Below are positions 1 through 9,808 of a DNA stretch of 64,000 bases, one piece after another. Position 1 is the stretch's first letter, and each line of letters begins with the position of its first letter. The stretch lies in contig OY829544.1 in NCBI GenBank assembly GCA_963691705.1, forward strand, positions 38,709,917-38,773,916. Direction: 5' to 3'. The DNA comes from Viola odorata. Taxonomy: Eukaryota; Streptophyta; Magnoliopsida; Malpighiales; Violaceae. The notes beneath the pieces were generated by a model that ran no database searches, was not told the DNA's origin, and was given only the letters and a program-made list of their open reading frames with translations. A program made the translations under genes and the position numbers.

Positions 1-3000
1 GATGTATAGGGCCTTGTTGTGATCTCTTCCTGAGGGGTCAATCTCTCCTTCAGAGAAGGAAATGCTGCTTAAAGCTTGAATTCTTCCGACGAGGTTTTCC
101 ACCCCTTCCGTGGTGATATCCTTAGTCACGAAGGCTTGCTTCAAGACTTTCAAGAGAGCTTGGCGATGTGGCTCTGAAGTAAGGATCAGCTCCATGATGG
201 AGATGCGAGCTGGGGTTTTCCTTAGCTGTTCGATGATGCTGAACTCGCTCTGTTTCATGATCTTGAGGAACTCTGCTGTCTCGTTCTCGGTTACAGGCTT
301 GCTCAAACCTTGTGTCTCTTCTACCGTTTCTTCGTGAATCGCAGGATTTTTTCCTTTGGCCTGTTGTTGCTTTTCAACTTCCTCCGAGATGTAACATCTT
401 CCGATGCGGGTCATGCCCCTGATATGAGAGGCTTCGCCAATAGCGAGTCCTGTTGATGTGACGGCAGGAAGGGTGGTGACCACCGTGTATCCGTAGTTGA
501 AGGGGACCGCGTGTAAGTCTCGGCTGGGAGTATTCACAGCTAATGTGAACACTACTTTGCGTGGGGTAGGGGCTGCATCTCCTGTTTGGGCCACGTATTT
601 GAAGGAATATGGTGCTGGAGGATTGTCTTCGATGACGTTGATTGCTCCTTGGGTTTTCCCTTTGGTTTGAATGATCCCGAATGTTGTGAGTTGCTTGACT
701 TTTTGCTGAAAAAGTCTGCAATCCTGGATGTCATGCTTGCTTTCCCCTTGGTAGAATAGGCATTGGGCCTGACTATTCCCCGGGAATGGTAGATATGCGT
801 TGTTAGCTAATGCGAAGAACAATTCTTCATTGGGTACTTCCCCCATCGACAGGTGAGAAATGTCAATTCCAATGGAAGAAATGTCGCTCATCCCAGGATT
901 ATGGTGCGGTAGAGGACTGGTTGTCACATCAGGACCCCTTGTTAAACCTTTGGACGAGATTCGTCCTTCTTTGGTTAGGTGCTCGACCTTCTCTCTAAAG
1001 TCGTAACAGTTTTCCAAGGAGTGTCCTCGGGTTCCGGCGTGATATTCGCAGCTAACCTTTGGATCATACCAGCTAGGGTAAGGAAGGGATTGAGGCGAGA
1101 GCGGGGATGGTGTAATCTGCCCGTCTGCCAAGAGGCTTGCGTAGATCTCTTTCAACGGAAACGGAGGAAGCGACCATGTCGGTGAAGGGTATGACTCGGA
1201 GTCTGAGGATTCCCAAGAGGGTAGTAAGGTCACTGTGCTAGAATAGGAGGGTGGTGCCGAATACCTGACGAGGTAATCGAACTTCCCGGAAGGTTGGCCC
1301 AAGGTATCAATCTCGCGGTCGCCTTCGTCGCGGCGCGCGGAGAACGGCTTGCACGATGAAGTCGATCCTTTCTTCTGGATGCTTTGGAGTGGGGTTCCCT
1401 TGGTGTTATGCGGAATAGGAAATCCATCTCCGATCGTGCTAATGGATCCTTCCCCGGGGATCGCTTTCTGGGTTTGTATTACTCCGAGACTCGAGAGTTG
1501 TCTTACCTTTCCTGCGAACAACTCGCAACCTTGGATCTTATGACCGTCGCTTCCCTTACAGTACATGCAGTGACTTGGATTGCTCTCCGTGTATGGCACA
1601 TATCCCTCTCGAGCTAAGGCTTGGAAAAGCTGTTCTTGTGGCCAACTTGATGATGAAGAGTGACGGTCGTTGCTTTCTCCTGCCGAGATGGAATTCACCC
1701 CTCTCTTTCCTTGGGAATGATTGGGGAGAGGGTTGGTGGATGTGTTGGGTCCTTTTGCTAATCCTTCGAAAGATACCCATCCACTTTTGATCAAGTGATG
1801 GACTTTTGCCTTGAATGCGAAGCAATTTTCCAGAGTGTGACCTGGGGCTCCTGCGTGATATTCGCACCTTGCGTTGAGATCATACCACTTTGGGTAAGGA
1901 GGCAATTGAGGCTGAGCAGGGACCGGTACGATCTGTCCGGCCGCCAGGAGATGTTTGTAGATTTCCCCCGCGGGAAGAGGGAGAGGAGGTGGAGGTTCTC
2001 GGTTCCACCGATTGTTGGTCGTGTTTTGGTTATTTGGGTCTTTTGGTGGGTTATATGGCTTGGGTTGCATAGGTTGTGCTGTTTGTACTGGAGGTGGTGG
2101 GAAATGTGTAGGATTTTGAGGCAGGATATTAGCAATTGGTGGTGAAGTAAAAGGAAAGGAGGTGGGTTGATATAGTGATGGCGGATGATACGGTGGTGGC
2201 AATAAATAAGGCGGTGGTGGTGGAAACGGCTGCCCCTGATTAGCTTGGGGAACGACAAACCCGACGTCACTTTTCACGACTGATGCTTTCTTTGGTACAA
2301 ACTCTGGTGTTGGATGCGTGATTCGTCCAGACTTAATCCCTTGCTCGACTCTTTCGGCAATTAGGACCATGTCGGAGAAGTTGTTTGAGGGGTTCGAGAT
2401 CAGGTAGGTGTAGTAGGGAGCTTTGAAGGTATGCAAGAAAATCGACAAGAGTTCCTTGTCGCTTAAGGGTGGAGAGATTCTCGAAGCCAACTCTCTCCAT
2501 CTCTGAGCATAGGTCTTCACGGACTCGCCGATTTTCTTTTCCAGATTTTGCAGGTCGGCGCGGTCAGGAGCCACCTCCATGTTGAATTTATATTGTTGGT
2601 AGAAGGCATCGGACAGGTCTCTCCATGTCCTAATCCTGGCTCTGTCCAGCCCCATATACCAGGTTAGGGCATGCTTGGTTAAGCTTTCTCGGAATATATG
2701 GATCAACAACGGCTCGTTGTGGATCATCTCTGCCATCTTGTTGCAATATGCTCTAAGGTGGGTCTTTGGGCACTCTACCCCAGTATACTTTTCAAAGTCG
2801 GGGATCTTGTACTTCGGAGGTATGACGATCCCGGGGACCATGCACATATCAGCGGGACCTGTGGGATCGAACGGATCGGCCCCTTCGATTGCTCTGAGTC
2901 TTTCCTCGAGAAGATTCAGTCTGTCACTTTTCGGTTTCTCGGCCCTGATGGGGTTAGAACCAAAGGGCAGCATAGGTTCTGATGAGAACTGAGGTTGTGC

Positions 3001-3441
3001 TGGGTTGAAAGTGGGGAGCTGAGTTCCCACAGGTCCGGGAATTGTGCTCGGAGGAATAGGAGGGAGATACAAAGCCTCTAGGTGGGCCTGGCTCTTGCTG
3101 GGATCCACAATAGGGTTGATTGAAAGGTGCTGAAGCGACGGGGAGATCTCTTCACCCGCCTTAACTGTAGGATTTGCAGTGGTGGGTACAGTGAAAGGAT
3201 TATCCCATCTCCAATGGCCCGGGGGGCCAGAAAGTGGTGGGAGTACGGAAGGTCCTGCGACGGTGAGCGAAGAGGGAGGTCCTTTTGTTTGAGGGAGATC
3301 AAAACCCGGTGGCACTTCAGTGACAGCTTCATCTCTTTCCTTTTCGGCCCTGGTGGCTCTTTCAGTAGTGATCCTAACTTGCTCCTCTAATTCTGCGATT
3401 CTAGCCATTAGTGCTTCATCGGTCTTGGCCTGTTCAGTCAT
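1..3441 (-). CDS. Ogre/Tat-type Ty3-gypsy gag-protease polyprotein, 3' end outside the window
   Basis: The minus-strand frame is open from the ATG at 3441 to the window edge (1147 codons, no stop). An N-terminal coiled coil (about residues 8-35) precedes a proline-rich linker and a Retrotrans_gag domain at about residues 228-330, with motifs such as HIFRESL, ALTWYMGLD and YKFNME. Two nucleocapsid-like modules follow at about residues 490-670 and 760-940. Each has a CEYHAG..GH.LENC knuckle followed by a second Cys/His cluster (CMYCKGSDGHKIQGC, and CLFYQGESKHDIQDC in the second copy). The last visible segment (KTPARISIMELILTSEPHR) is the linker that precedes the aspartic protease in Tat/Ogre elements. 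The protease should begin just past the edge. Gag packages element RNA. The lineage call rests on these motifs and on the upstream ORF1. The intact frame suggests a fairly young copy. Confidence 0.85.
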   Translation of the reverse strand, partial: MTEQAKTDEALMARIAELEEQVRITTERATRAEKERDEAVTEVPPGFDLPQTKGPPSSLTVAGPSVLPPLSGPPGHWRWDNPFTVPTTANPTVKAGEEISPSLQHLSINPIVDPSKSQAHLEALYLPPIPPSTIPGPVGTQLPTFNPAQPQFSSEPMLPFGSNPIRAEKPKSDRLNLLEERLRAIEGADPFDPTGPADMCMVPGIVIPPKYKIPDFEKYTGVECPKTHLRAYCNKMAEMIHNEPLLIHIFRESLTKHALTWYMGLDRARIRTWRDLSDAFYQQYKFNMEVAPDRADLQNLEKKIGESVKTYAQRWRELASRISPPLSDKELLSIFLHTFKAPYYTYLISNPSNNFSDMVLIAERVEQGIKSGRITHPTPEFVPKKASVVKSDVGFVVPQANQGQPFPPPPPYLLPPPYHPPSLYQPTSFPFTSPPIANILPQNPTHFPPPPVQTAQPMQPKPYNPPKDPNNQNTTNNRWNREPPPPLPLPAGEIYKHLLAAGQIVPVPAQPQLPPYPKWYDLNARCEYHAGAPGHTLENCFAFKAKVHHLIKSGWVSFEGLAKGPNTSTNPLPNHSQGKRGVNSISAGESNDRHSSSSSWPQEQLFQALAREGYVPYTESNPSHCMYCKGSDGHKIQGCELFAGKVRQLSSLGVIQTQKAIPGEGSISTIGDGFPIPHNTKGTPLQSIQKKGSTSSCKPFSARRDEGDREIDTLGQPSGKFDYLVRYSAPPSYSSTVTLLPSWESSDSESYPSPTWSLPPFPLKEIYASLLADGQITPSPLSPQSLPYPSWYDPKVSCEYHAGTRGHSLENCYDFREKVEHLTKEGRISSKGLTRGPDVTTSPLPHHNPGMSDISSIGIDISHLSMGEVPNEELFFALANNAYLPFPGNSQAQCLFYQGESKHDIQDCRLFQQKVKQLTTFGIIQTKGKTQGAINVIEDNPPAPYSFKYVAQTGDAAPTPRKVVFTLAVNTPSRDLHAVPFNYGYTVVTTLPAVTSTGLAIGEASHIRGMTRIGRCYISEEVEKQQQAKGKNPAIHEETVEETQGLSKPVTENETAEFLKIMKQSEFSIIEQLRKTPARISIMELILTSEPHRQALLKVLKQAFVTKDITTEGVENLVGRIQALSSISFSEGEIDPSGRDHNKALYI
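620..1985 (-). repeat. Tandem duplication of the gag nucleocapsid module
   Basis: Within the gag frame a module occurs twice, in order: EIY..LLA.GQI, then LPYP.WYD, then CEYHAG..GH.LENC, an F..KV..L..G helix, and a second Cys/His cluster ending in Q.C or QDC. The first CEYH cysteine codon is at 1866-1864 and the second at 1050-1048, a spacing of 816 bp (272 codons). The copies have diverged strongly, so the duplication is old. In the second copy the second cysteine of the distal cluster is replaced by tyrosine. Confidence 0.8.
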
Positions 3442-4226
3442 TTTTCATTTTTGAAGTCTAGTTAGGGGGAGCCTGTGCGGAGTAGCTTGCTTCCGAGGAG
3501 CTATCGTGAACTTGAAAAAGGGAAAAACACAGAAAAGAGTAAATACAAGTGAGGATATACAGGTGATGTGCAATCCCGAGGCCTCCACATTGCTCATTCG
3601 CTTTTCTGGCTATACTTTCACTTGATATTTTCAGGGCGGTCGGAGAGGCGAGGAATTCCAGTGGTTGACAAGATACGAAGGAAGCCTCTATACATTCCAA
3701 CGATATGAAGCCAATCTGAGATGCTAACGGCGAAACCCAAATCAGCAGGGGCAACCAATGCCGCCATGCTAGGAGGATCTCTTTCACACTATGCTTTTGA
3801 TGATGCAAGGCCTGATGCCTGGTAAACTCAACCGAGGGGAGAGACAATAATCTTTTTATGAACTTGGAGTTTTTTGTGATAAACTAGGAAGACATGGCCA
3901 TGAGTAAGCGATACTCGGATGTTTTGAACACTTGTTCTGATTTTTCGGAATTTCGGTGAGACGATTGTGTTTTATCCCGGAGGGATTTTCTCTTTTTGTT
4001 TTGCGATGGTTTTTTTTTGAGTTTGTATTGGAGGGATAGTTGATATGGAAAAGATGAGGTGATTTAATAAATATCCGAAAGAGTACGACTTTATTAAAAA
4101 GTGTTTACAAAATATGGTAAACTTGCCAACTTCCTAAATTCATCAAAAATGGCTAAGATAGATGAAATCAGGGGTCCTAGCTAAAAAGAAAAGATCTGCC
4201 GATATCCGAGCCATTCCCTGAAGGTG
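3442..4226. other. Spacer between ORF1 and gag-pro of the left-edge element
   Basis: No credible coding frame is visible. The spacer sits between the ORF1 remnant and the gag ATG, as expected for Ogre-type elements, which keep ORF1 separate from gag-pro. Open frames here encode low-complexity or unrelated peptides and look fortuitous. Confidence 0.6.
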
Positions 4227-5324
4227 TCATTTCTGGACGTTAGAGTCCTGCTGCCAAAGGTACTCCATCGAAGCCAACTCCCCTTTTTTCATCTCTAACT
4301 CAGCCTCTAAGGCGGTAATTCGGCTTTGCAGTGCCTAGCTTTTCCTATCTCCCAAGTCTGCGCGAGTAGTCAAAACCCTTATCGTCGAATCCCTGTCTTC
4401 GATTATGGCACTTGATGCTTCTCTTTTACGGGTTTCACTGCTCAAGCGTTCCTTAAAGGCCCTGAGGGCCACCTTCTTTTGTACTGTTTGTACGCGGATG
4501 AAATCCTTGTTCTGCCTGTCCAGTTCATTCATCTGGACTTTTGCGTAGCATTGACGTGCTTCGGCCATATCCCTTTCCTCTACCATCAGATCTCATCCTT
4601 CTTGCGCTGCTCGCATCTGTTCTACCACTTGAGCGTAAGCCATGACATCCATTCCTTCGCTCACTTGAGATTCCCCTTCTTCTTCCATCGGTTTTTGATT
4701 TTCTGGGCGAGGTAAGACATTGCCGTTAACTCGTCTCGACCTCCACTGTGGATATTCTGGTATTGTGGTTGCAGGGATGTCGTGTCCTTTGAGGCAAAAA
4801 GGGTGGGCCCAGTCCTGGGCGTACAGCTGAATGTTCTGATTTTCTCCAGTGTGTGGCAGGTCTGACCTTGTCATGCCGAATGTTACAGGAATTATTTGCG
4901 TGATGCAGAACTGTCTGAGGACGAGGGCAGGGTAATAGTGAGTGCATCCCCATGCTCCGATCATAGGAACCCAAGGTAAGTGTCCGCAGCAGACGATCGG
5001 ATTGGAAGTCTGCAGCCATTTAGCGTGCCAACTGAAGTCTTCTTCTGAGAGGTTTATGAATCGGTCGATCCAGACATCCTTATTTTCCATTGCCCATCTA
5101 TCCGTGGTCATTGCGTTGATAACCTTGAGTAGAGGGCATGACCTTATATAGCTGGCGAAGAAAAGGGTCTGATCAGGAACCTGTTTGAAGTGGCTGACCA
5201 ACCATACTATCAACAACTGGGTGCAACAGGTAAGTCTCCCTTTCCCTTTTCTTCGACAAGAGTCCAAGGAGAGAAAGGTCTCGGTCAGAATGGCTGTTGA
5301 AGGATGGTGGCTATTTATAGCCAA
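4227..5324 (-). pseudogene. ORF1 of an Ogre-type element (DUF7745-like), truncated and interrupted
   Basis: The frame resembles the extra upstream ORF1 of Ogre elements (DUF7745 / plant-mobile-like fold). Typical signatures are ILTETFLSLDSCRR, CTQLLIVWLVSHF, WVPMIGAWGCTHYYPALVLRQF and PQWRSRRVNGNVLPRP. A C-terminal coiled coil follows. In-frame stops lie at 4595-4593 (TGA) and 4337-4335 (TAG). The final stop is at 4229-4227. The N-terminal half of the domain is missing. Homology begins only around 5310, and the frame upstream has a stop at 5369. The first possible start (5324) is TTG, not ATG, so no native start remains. ORF1's function in Ogre elements is unknown. Confidence 0.75.
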
Positions 5325-6160
5325 AAATCGCGTGGTGGCCGGACGAGGGAGCTGCGCGTGGAGGAGCTAGAGGGACTAGCCGTGATGATGGCGGAGGGAT
5401 AGGGAGCTAGGACGCGATGGGAGCAGGTGGCTCGGGAGAGGACTTCGCTGCCTTGCTCGTGCGTGCACTGTGCATGTGCACCATGCACATTAATTCAAGG
5501 GTCATTGATCTGGTTGACTTTCCTTGGTTGACCAGATCAATGACCATGATTAAATGGCCTTTTATCTGATTTAAATGGCCTCGAGCCGGTTCCTGCCAAC
5601 AAACGTTCCGATTTTTCGAGCCGAAGGTACCAGTGCGCAGAGAAAAATATGACAAGAAGTTTTCGTTTAACGTGTTTATTTTCGCGTTAAAAAACGTGAA
5701 ACGTTTGAACGGAAAAATAAAGACGTTACGCCAAAAATTACACAAAACATTGTAGACCGTTGCGAGCGGAAAAAAAAGCTAGCAAATAGTTGATGGAAAA
5801 CATTTTGAAGTCAAGCTATTGTCCGAGCGAACTTACTCGGGTCCAATAAAAGCTCGAATGAGAATAATAATAAAATAATAAAAATACTAAAAATGCGCTA
5901 AAATACTAAAAATCCTAAAATTCATGTGATGACCTAAAACGAAGAAAAAACTAGCAAACGACTGCCGGATAGTTAAAAATGTGATTTTTAAGGCTAAAAA
6001 TAATAATGATAATAATAATGAAAATACGTGACGAAAAATTAAAAATGCAGTTTCGAAAGCTGACGATGCTAACGATGATGCTAAAATGCGAGGAGACACT
6101 TAAAAATGCTAATGACTGTAAATCAACTGAAAATGCCAGTAAATTAACTAAATAACAGAA
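5325..6160. other. Non-coding, AT-rich flank, possibly remnant LTR or leader
   Basis: No gene is recognised. The first 200 bases are GC-rich and the rest is AT-rich with runs of AATAAT and CTAAAAAT. On the minus strand CTATAAATAG lies at 5320-5311, immediately before the ORF1 remnant. It could be a promoter or chance. A 15-bp inverted repeat is annotated separately. No matching LTR copy occurs elsewhere in the window. Confidence 0.4.
5500..5546. repeat. 15-bp perfect inverted repeat (hairpin)
   Basis: GGTCATTGATCTGGT at 5500-5514 is exactly complementary to ACCAGATCAATGACC at 5532-5546, with a 17-base spacer. The spacer edges create TTGACT and TTGACC, which are W-box-like. No flanking target duplication was noticed. 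Confidence 0.85.
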
Positions 6161-7387
6161 ATGCTAAAATTAATTAAAAATGGCGTCAAAATTCGGATAT
6201 CAACAGGCGCCGACCCTTATTATGATCTGATCCTCGCAAGTGGTTGGGATCGTTATGATGATGAGTCATCTCGGCGTGGCAGCCAAGACCGTGACTTCTC
6301 GGACCGTGGCTTTCATCATCGTCCCTATGTGCCACCGACCTCTAGTGCGCCTCCTCGTCGCGCCCCATCTCATCATGATGTGCCATCATCGCGCCATGAT
6401 CGTAGGCTTCCGTCGGACTCATCTAGCCATGACACCTCTTCCTATGCCTCGGTCAGGAGTTACTCTCATCGCCCCTATGAGCCGCCAGTTTCTAGTGCAC
6501 CGCCTCGCCGCACCCCACCTTCACACTATATCCGTAGGACCCCTTCGGGCTCACATAGCCGTGTCACTTCCCATATGAGTGAGCCGCCCTATACTCCTAG
6601 CCCTACTCCATCTTCCTATGAAGTGGTCTCCATGATTGGGGCTTCATTTCAGGCTACCGTGGATCATCCTTGGGAGCGGTTAGATGGTATGGATCCTTGC
6701 ACCCCTTTGCCTAGAGTTGAGCCTTCTACCCCTCCCGCATTTGAGCCTATCAAGGACCCGTCACATGCGAACCTTAGTGCATTAGTGACGCCGGGTGTTA
6801 TTGAGGAGTTTGTGACTTCGGGAGATGAGCTTATTGGTGTTTCAGACTTAGCGGAGTCGAGTGTTACTTTGGGAGAGTTGACGCCATTGGATGAGGACTT
6901 ACTTAAGACTCTTTCGGATGATGTTGATATGGACTTGGCCACTTCGGGTAGGGACTTGGCCACTTCGGATATGGCCTTGGCCACTATGGATTTGGAGCTT
7001 ATTGGGACTTCGGACTTAGTGGTGTCGAGTGCTCCTTTGGATGATTTGGACTTGGAGCAGCCACCCATTCGGGATGTGTCTATTGAGGTCCCTTCGGCCA
7101 GCCACGCGAAAACCCTCATGGGCCTAGCACATCAGCGCCGTTTGCGGTCCGTTGGAAGTGAGTTCTCCATCTTTCCGACTGTGCCTTCACATGACTTTGT
7201 GGATCCGTTCCTTATTGGTTTTGGGCATGTGGGCCGAGCACCCTCCATTCCGGCCTTGACACATTCACTTGGCCTCTCGGCCACATTTGGGTCCCCTATT
7301 CCCCCCACCGCTCCTTTGGTCATCCGTAGTGCCCACGCCTACTCGCCTACTGTTTTGGGCCCGCACCTAGACCGCACCATTTTTTAG
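6161..7387 (+). CDS. Uncharacterised Arg/Ser/Pro-rich protein of a pol-less LTR element
   Basis: A 408-aa frame starts at an ATG and has no recognised catalytic domain. Residues about 35-160 are rich in R, S, P and H and contain a degenerate duplicated block (RPYVPPTSSAPPRRAP, then RPYEPPVSSAPPRRTP). The middle is acidic with DLATS-type repeats. The C-terminal motif GSEFSIFPTVPSHDFVDPFL is matched by a fragment at about 9940-10000 in the next element, so it belongs to the element family. It lies between the truncated 5' side and a hairpin/polypurine tract/3' LTR. It may be a gag-like structural protein, but no gag core is visible. Both the coding claim and the function are uncertain. Confidence 0.5.
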   Translation: MLKLIKNGVKIRISTGADPYYDLILASGWDRYDDESSRRGSQDRDFSDRGFHHRPYVPPTSSAPPRRAPSHHDVPSSRHDRRLPSDSSSHDTSSYASVRSYSHRPYEPPVSSAPPRRTPPSHYIRRTPSGSHSRVTSHMSEPPYTPSPTPSSYEVVSMIGASFQATVDHPWERLDGMDPCTPLPRVEPSTPPAFEPIKDPSHANLSALVTPGVIEEFVTSGDELIGVSDLAESSVTLGELTPLDEDLLKTLSDDVDMDLATSGRDLATSDMALATMDLELIGTSDLVVSSAPLDDLDLEQPPIRDVSIEVPSASHAKTLMGLAHQRRLRSVGSEFSIFPTVPSHDFVDPFLIGFGHVGRAPSIPALTHSLGLSATFGSPIPPTAPLVIRSAHAYSPTVLGPHLDRTIF

Positions 7388-7732
7388 CCTACTGGTCGCA
7401 CCCTCTCCTTCCCATTATCGGCACATCTTAGTGGCTTCATGGTCCCGCACGTCACTTGGGCTTCTCCCGTTAGCCCTTTGGTGGTGCTTGGATCTTGCCC
7501 ATCCGTTGGCATGACTAGTGGCCCTCACTTGGCCCACGACACCACTTTGTCCCATCTTGTCCGAGCCTTGGTGGCTCTTGGATTTCTCCCGACCGCGCTT
7601 ACTTGCTTTGCCCACGAGCGGCCTCAACCTTGGCCTATATTCTTCGGGGCATGTCTTTTGAGTTACCCATTTGTGGCCACTAGCCGGGAGCATACTTTGG
7701 CCTTCTTAGCACATCATGGGATTGGACCTATA
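7388..7732 (+). other. Residual polyprotein tail before the polypurine tract
   Basis: The open frame here ends with IDSRTNLSKGGWDD, which resembles the C-terminal tail of many plant Ty3-gypsy polyproteins just before the polypurine tract. Protease, reverse transcriptase, RNase H and integrase are all absent. This suggests an internally deleted, non-autonomous derivative. Confidence 0.5.
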
Positions 7733-7767
7733 GATTCGAGGACGAATCTCTCTAAAGGGGGATGGGA
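7733..7767 (+). promoter_or_regulatory. Hairpin and polypurine tract of LTR element 1
   Basis: GATTCG (7733-7738), loop AGGA and CGAATC (7743-7748) form a perfect 6-bp stem. The purine-rich tract AAAGGGGGATGGGA (7754-7767) follows and abuts the LTR at TGATACG. A polypurine tract primes plus-strand DNA synthesis. Confidence 0.75.
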
Positions 7768-8737
7768 TGATACGATCCAGCCACGTCTTGCCCTCGACGT
7801 CCCGAGTCGTGTCTTGCCCTCACGGGTCTGTGCTCAGCTTTGTGATACAGGCCTTCCATCTAGGCCAAGATGTGCGTCTAGGCCAAGCCTTCCGTCTAGG
7901 CCGAGTCATCCATCTAGGCCAAGATGTGTATCTAGGCCGAGCCGTCCGTCTAGGCCAAGATGTGCGTCTAGGCCAAGCCGTCCGTCTAGGCCAACCTGTG
8001 GGTTCGTGCTCAGCTTTGTGATACATGCCTTCCATCTAGGCCAAGATGTGCGTCTAGGCCAAGCCTTCCATCTAGGCCGAGTCATCCATCTAGGCCAAGA
8101 TGTGTATATAGGCCGAGTCGTCCGTCTAGGCCAAGATGTGCGTCTAGGCCAAGCCGTCCGTCTAGGGCAAGCTGTGTGCCCGCGCCCAAGCCTTTCCAAC
8201 ATTCAGCCCATGCCGCTCAAGCCCAAGCATGAAGACCCTTTGTCCAAGGGTGCTATGGGTCATTTTACCCTTGTATATATTTTCCCTATAAATAGAAGCC
8301 CTTAGCTTCATTTTAGGTCGCTTTTGATTTTGTTGATATTCATCACTTAAGCCTTAAGCCACTCATCGGCCTAGACCGATGGAACCAAGCCCTTAGATGG
8401 GCACTTGTTAGGGTTCTTGGTGACCGAAGCCACTAGGGCTAACAACCTTGCGTATCCTTCCATTTCTTATAATCAAATTGCTCAAGTTGTTCTTGAGCTT
8501 GTTCTTCATTTTCCAAAGAAAGATCCTTAGTAATCCTTCTTACTAAGTTCATTACTTGTTTTCCGTTAAACACCTTCCCCTTCCTTCATTATATTCCGCT
8601 GCATCTAAACTCCTCTTCCCCACAAATTATCCGTTCATCCATTCCGAATCCATCAAGGAACCATCCGTGCATGAGACTAGATCCGGTTGCTCTTCATCGG
8701 TGCCTTCATCTTCTCTTGAGGAACTTGGGCCGTATCA
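7768..8737 (+). repeat. 3' LTR of pol-less LTR element 1
   Basis: The 970-bp LTR begins TGATACG and ends CGTATCA, a perfect 7-bp terminal inverted repeat, and directly follows a polypurine tract. TTTCCCTATAAATAG at about 8280-8294 contains a TATA box. An internal minisatellite accounts for about a third of its length. No 5' partner is in the window, so the element is truncated on its left. Confidence 0.8.
7831..8180 (+). repeat. Minisatellite with higher-order structure inside the LTR
   Basis: Units of 17-18 bp with the core GTCTAGGCCAAGATGTG alternate with GTCTAGGCCAAGCCGTC-like units. The whole block, starting at TGCTCAGCTTTGTGATAC, is repeated once 176 bp downstream (7831 and 8007). The related LTR at 10374 has only about three units (10425-10475), so the array expanded in this copy. 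Confidence 0.85.
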
Positions 8738-9310
8738 AAACCGATAGATTAATTAATAATCAAGGAGAAAGCTTGAAACAAAGGCTGTTCTTGATGACTA
8801 GAGGAGGAGATCCCCAGAAAATAAGAGCTGAAATTAATGTCTGAAAATATCCTAGGACAGTCGTCCCTTACAAAAACCCTAAAGCTAAGCTTATATAGCC
8901 TAAACCTAGCTAGGAGACAAAACAGCTAAGGGGAGAGAGGAATAATGTGGGCGTAACAGCACATGTCCTTGCAAAGGGAATATTCTGGGATTCCTGACAC
9001 GCCTGATGCCTTCTAGAAGCGCATGGGATCCCGTGCGGATCTTTGAAGATACTTTCCTTTGGTTTCGTTCTAAGGAAGATGCAGAACTGCCGAGGCCTTG
9101 AGACAGCACACTGGTCTGGTTCACGTCGAGGTCTTGACAACGTTCTGGTCTTCTAGGCCTTGAAACTAGAAATCCTCATAAATGCTCCAAAATTGCTTCT
9201 TTTCGATCTTTTCCCTCTTTTGACGCTAATCTGCAAATACAATTGGAATAAGGGTCAAATAGCAAGTTCAAGCCCCCGAAAGGGCTAGAAAATAGGGTAA
9301 AATCGAGACC
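8738..9310 (-). other. Unassigned block, possibly a minus-strand LTR or leader fragment
   Basis: No coding region is recognised. On the minus strand GGCTATATAAGC (8898-8887) is a good TATA box, followed by leader-like sequence. The stretch between two related plus-strand elements therefore looks like a promoter-bearing fragment of a third element in the opposite orientation. No second copy is present to prove this. Confidence 0.35.
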
Positions 9311-9808
9311 ATGAAACGTGCTATCAGCTCCACTTCTAGCGTGTCTGTCCGGCAACCTCCTCAACGTTCTTATGTGCCACCTCATCTTCGGCATCGTGAT
9401 AATGAAAGAGAGAGCTACTCCGACGGGACTAATCCCCTTGCTGCCTATGTTCGCAAGCCTTCCTATGCCCGTGTTCCTTCATATGCACATGAGATTTCCT
9501 ATCCGCAAGAGCATCCTTCCACCTTGGTTTCCTATCAAGCATTAGACACCATCGTTGCCACACTTAAGGCGCAATTGGAAGACTCGGCTGAATTGCAACG
9601 TCGATGGGCGCAACAAGAGCAACCCAATGCTGCCATTTCAGAGGCATATAGCTCCTTACAACTGAGGGTTGACACACCTTCACTTCCTCCCATCGTTGAG
9701 TCTAGTGTGGCCTATTGCGATCCACATTTGAGTAAGGAAAGTTCGGCCCCACTTGTGGAAGAGATAGGTCTGGTGCCGTCACTTGACGAGGTGATGTCCC
9801 ATGTGTAA
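9311..9808 (+). pseudogene. Gag-like N-terminal fragment of pol-less LTR element 2
   Basis: A 165-aa frame starts at an ATG and begins with basic, Arg/Pro-rich sequence (RQPPQRSYVPPHLRHRDNE). A Tyr/Ser/Pro-rich stretch and a helical segment (LKAQLEDSAELQRRWAQQEQ) follow, as in N-terminal parts of plant gypsy gag proteins. It stops at 9806-9808. After frame changes the sequence continues with GSEFSILSAVPS-type similarity to the ORF at 6161. No zinc knuckle or protease is present. Confidence 0.45.

Noticed and set aside
7439..8305. 288-aa frame running into the LTR, and antisense frames over the minisatellite
   Set aside because: The repeats create open frames in several phases. Only the short tail before 7767 resembles element protein.
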